NCBI GenBank assembly: GCA_030715195.1
Contig: JAUYVI010000002.1
Location: 62,001-126,000, forward strand
Length of the DNA stretch: 64,000 bases
Reading direction: 5' to 3'
Source: Dongia sedimenti
GTDB lineage: Bacteria > Pseudomonadota > Alphaproteobacteria > Dongiales > Dongiaceae
This document shows, piece by piece, positions 61,727 through 64,000 of the stretch. The notes beneath the pieces are model-generated. The model worked only from the letters and a program-made list of their open reading frames with translations, was not told the DNA's origin and made no database searches. Made by a program: the position numbers and the translations under genes. Within the stretch, counting starts at the first letter, position 1; each line of letters opens with the position of its first letter.

Positions 61727-64000
61727 TTGGTCCATTTCACCAAGCTTCGCCTCCACGGTTTCAAGTCCTTCGTCGAGACCACCGAGCTCGCGATCCAGCC
61801 GGGCATGACCGGCATCGTCGGCCCGAACGGCTGCGGCAAGTCGAACCTGGTCGAGGCCCTGCGCTGGGTGATGGGCGAAACCTCCGCCAAGCGCATGCGC
61901 GGCGGCGAGATGGACGACGTGATCTTCGGCGGCACCGGCAACCGCCCGGCCCGCAACGTCGCCGAGGTGCAGCTGCTGCTGGACAACAACGACCGCAAGG
62001 TGCCGGCGCAGTTCAACAACGCCAACGAGATCGAGATCTCCCGCCGCATCGACCGCGGCATGGGGTCGAGCTACAAGGTCAACGGCTCGGAAGCCCGCGC
62101 CCGCGATGTGCAGATCCTGTTCGCCGACGTCTCGTCCGGCGCGCATTCGACCGCCTTGGTCAGCCAAGGCCGGATCGGCGCCATCATCAACGCCAAGCCG
62201 ATCGACCGCCGCTCGCTGCTCGAAGAGGCGGCCGGCATCACCGGCCTGCATTCGCGCCGGCATGAGGCCGAGCTGCGCCTGAAAGCGGCGGAGGCCAATC
62301 TCTCCCGGCTCGACGACGTGATCGTCACCCTGGAGAGCCAGCTCGCCGCGCTGAAGAAGCAGGCGCGCCAGGCGACCCGCTATCGCAACCTGCAGGACCA
62401 TATCCGCCGCGCCGAGGCGACCCTGTCGCATCTGCACTGGCTGGACGCGACCTCGCGCAAGGAGCACGCCGACTCTGCGCTGCAGAACGCGGAAGCCGCC
62501 GTCGTGACCTTCACGGAAAGCGCCGCGGTCGCCGCGACCCAGCAGGCCGAGGCCGCCGCCTCCCTGCCCGCTTTGCGCCAGAGCGAGGCCGAGGCCTCGG
62601 CCGAGCTGCAGCACCTCACCATCAGCCACGCCAATCTCGGCCGCGAGGAAGAGCGCGTCGCCGCGGAGCTGGCCGGCAGGCAGCAGCAGCTCCAGGACAA
62701 CGACACGGACACGGCGCGGGCCCAGCAGCTCGCCGCCGATGCGGCGGAGGCGGCCGCGCGCCTCACCGCCGAGGCGGCCGAGATCGACGAGACCACCGCC
62801 AGCGAGGCCGCGATCGCCGAGGAAGCGGCGCGCGCGGTCATCGCCGCCAATGCCGATCTCGAGGAATGCGAGAGCGAGCTGGCGCAATTGACCGGCGCGG
62901 TCGCCGAGGGCGAGGCGCAGCTTTCCGCGCTCAACCGCCGGGTCAACGACTTCACCCACCGGCTGGAGCAGCTGCAGCGCCGCCGCGAGGATGCCGAGGC
63001 CGAGCTCGCGCGGCTGCGCGAAGAGATCGCCAACGACGCCGAGATCCAGACCGCGCGCGCGGCCTTGGCCGCGGCGGAAGCCCAGCTCGAAGCCGACCAA
63101 GCGGCGCTGACCCAGACCGAGGCGGCCCGCGCCACCGCTTCCGCCAAGGAAATCGAACGCCGCGAGGCGCATCAGGCACTGACGGCAGAGCGCGGCAAGC
63201 TGCAGGCCGAGGCCGATGCGCTGGCCTCGATCTTCGCCGGCAGCGATTCCGACATGTGGCCGCCGCTGATCGACGCGCTCTCGGTGGCGCCGGGTTATGA
63301 GCAGGCGCTCGGTGTGGCGCTGGGCGAAGATCTGCAGGTTTCCACCGATGCCGGCGCGCCGGTGCATTGGCGCGATGTCGGCACGGATCCGGCGGCATTG
63401 GCGCTGCCCGGCGGCCTGCCGCTTCTCTCGGAATTCGTCACCGGTTCATCGGCCCTGCTGCGGCGCCTCAACCAGATCGGCATCGCGCCGGACGAGGCGA
63501 CCGGACGCGCGCTCGCTGCCGAGCTGAAGCAGGGCCAGCGCCTGGTGACGCGCGACGGCGCGATGTGGCGCTGGGACGGCTACACGGTCGCGACCGAAGC
63601 GGCGACCGCCGCCGCGACCCGCCTGCGGCAGCGCAACCGGCTCATCGAGCTGACCGGGCAGCTGACCGACGGTCTGCCGGTGTTCGAGGCGAGCGCCGCG
63701 GATCTCGCCTGGTTCAAGGAAGAATCCGCCGCCCTCACCGAGCGGGAGAAGGCGGCGCGCCAGGCCCTGCAGGTCGCCTATAACGCGGCCCGCCAGGCGC
63801 GCGATGAAGCGGACCGCGCCGAGAAGCGCGCCATCGACAAGAACGCGCGGATTGCGGCACTCGAGCAGGCGGTCGCCGGCATCGCCAGCGACACCGAGGA
63901 AGCGCAGGCGCAGAGCGCCGCCGTGCAGGAGGAGCTCGCCGCCCTCCCCGACCTGCAGATCGCCCGCGACCGCGCCGGCGAACTCCGGCCGATCCTGGCC
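61727..64000 (+). CDS. smc: Chromosome segregation protein SMC (5' part; runs off the right edge)
   Basis: SMC forms the condensin core with ScpA and ScpB. The visible 758 residues include the N-terminal ATPase head (FTKLRLHGFKSFVE; Walker A GPNGCGKSN at 32-40; VSQGRIGAII, Q-loop region; LEEAAGI), the first long coiled coil (residues about 160-500), and hinge sequence (WPPLIDALSVAPGYEQALGVALGEDL) followed by the start of the returning coil. The TTG at 61727 is the start, with GGAG about 10 bases before it. The C-terminal head, with Walker B, lies outside the window. Confidence 0.96.
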   Translation, partial: MVHFTKLRLHGFKSFVETTELAIQPGMTGIVGPNGCGKSNLVEALRWVMGETSAKRMRGGEMDDVIFGGTGNRPARNVAEVQLLLDNNDRKVPAQFNNANEIEISRRIDRGMGSSYKVNGSEARARDVQILFADVSSGAHSTALVSQGRIGAIINAKPIDRRSLLEEAAGITGLHSRRHEAELRLKAAEANLSRLDDVIVTLESQLAALKKQARQATRYRNLQDHIRRAEATLSHLHWLDATSRKEHADSALQNAEAAVVTFTESAAVAATQQAEAAASLPALRQSEAEASAELQHLTISHANLGREEERVAAELAGRQQQLQDNDTDTARAQQLAADAAEAAARLTAEAAEIDETTASEAAIAEEAARAVIAANADLEECESELAQLTGAVAEGEAQLSALNRRVNDFTHRLEQLQRRREDAEAELARLREEIANDAEIQTARAALAAAEAQLEADQAALTQTEAARATASAKEIERREAHQALTAERGKLQAEADALASIFAGSDSDMWPPLIDALSVAPGYEQALGVALGEDLQVSTDAGAPVHWRDVGTDPAALALPGGLPLLSEFVTGSSALLRRLNQIGIAPDEATGRALAAELKQGQRLVTRDGAMWRWDGYTVATEAATAAATRLRQRNRLIELTGQLTDGLPVFEASAADLAWFKEESAALTEREKAARQALQVAYNAARQARDEADRAEKRAIDKNARIAALEQAVAGIASDTEEAQAQSAAVQEELAALPDLQIARDRAGELRPILA

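Noticed and set aside
61019-63367. A 782-codon minus-strand frame opposite dsbA-like and smc.
   Set aside because: It is antisense to clear SMC and DsbA coding sequence, and its composition is typical of shadow frames.

Overview
The window is a GC-rich, densely coded chromosomal segment. It most likely comes from an alphaproteobacterium, perhaps a Rhodospirillales- or Hyphomicrobiales-like lineage. The reasons are a CcrM-type GANTC methylase, a DUF1476 (F1-ATPase zeta subunit) protein, a PAS_5-type protein, separate purS/purQ/purL genes, a Zur-box-preceded znuA, EcfG-type GGAAC-N16-CGTT promoters and FNR/FixK-type TTGA...TCAA boxes. No rRNA, tRNA, CRISPR array, integrase or transposase was recognised.

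Layout. 1-9.2 kb: purine genes purB, purC, purS, purQ and the 5' part of purL, all on the minus strand. They are split by a candidate Zur-controlled metal operon (znuA, a small CPICGC protein, a DUF1007 protein, a NicO transporter) and by TANGO2-like, DUF1476 and GNAT genes. 9.2-14.7 kb: a catabolic-looking group (TMADH/OYE-type flavoenzyme, GST, cupin, EamA transporter, Rieske oxygenase). 14.7-28.2 kb: mostly housekeeping and mixed genes (ispE, a TPR lipoprotein, a PfkB kinase plus class I aldolase pair, a phytase-like esterase, a secreted repeat protein, YihY, ETF-QO, a uracil-DNA glycosylase, a lytic transglycosylase, moaB).

28.2-41 kb is a cell-surface glycan locus. It has three large polytopic GT-C-like proteins, RmlB and RmlA, a sugar aminotransferase, a FdtA/QdtA-like ketoisomerase, a GT2 transferase, a methyltransferase, a PAP2/IPC-synthase-like enzyme and a flippase-like membrane protein. 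RmlA, RmlB, ketoisomerase and aminotransferase together predict a dTDP-3-amino-3,6-dideoxyhexose. A frame-disrupted scrap at about 31.3-31.5 kb looks like the 3' end of a lost paralogue of the membrane protein gene at 28.2 kb.

42.2-51.7 kb looks like a microoxic stress island: a PhoU remnant, a small conserved protein, a cytochrome c, a PRPP synthetase, a phosphoribosyltransferase, a kinase-like protein, a CBS-BON protein, a Usp-like protein, a Lon-type protease and an orphan GroEL. Two FNR/FixK boxes sit in its two divergent intergenic regions and could control four transcription units.

51.7-64 kb returns to core genes: rnhB, ccrM with three GANTC sites just upstream, an MscS channel, a solitary phage-type DUF2280 protein with a duplicated domain, a PAS protein, mutY, a DciA-like DUF721 protein, a DsbA-like oxidoreductase and smc, which runs off the right edge.
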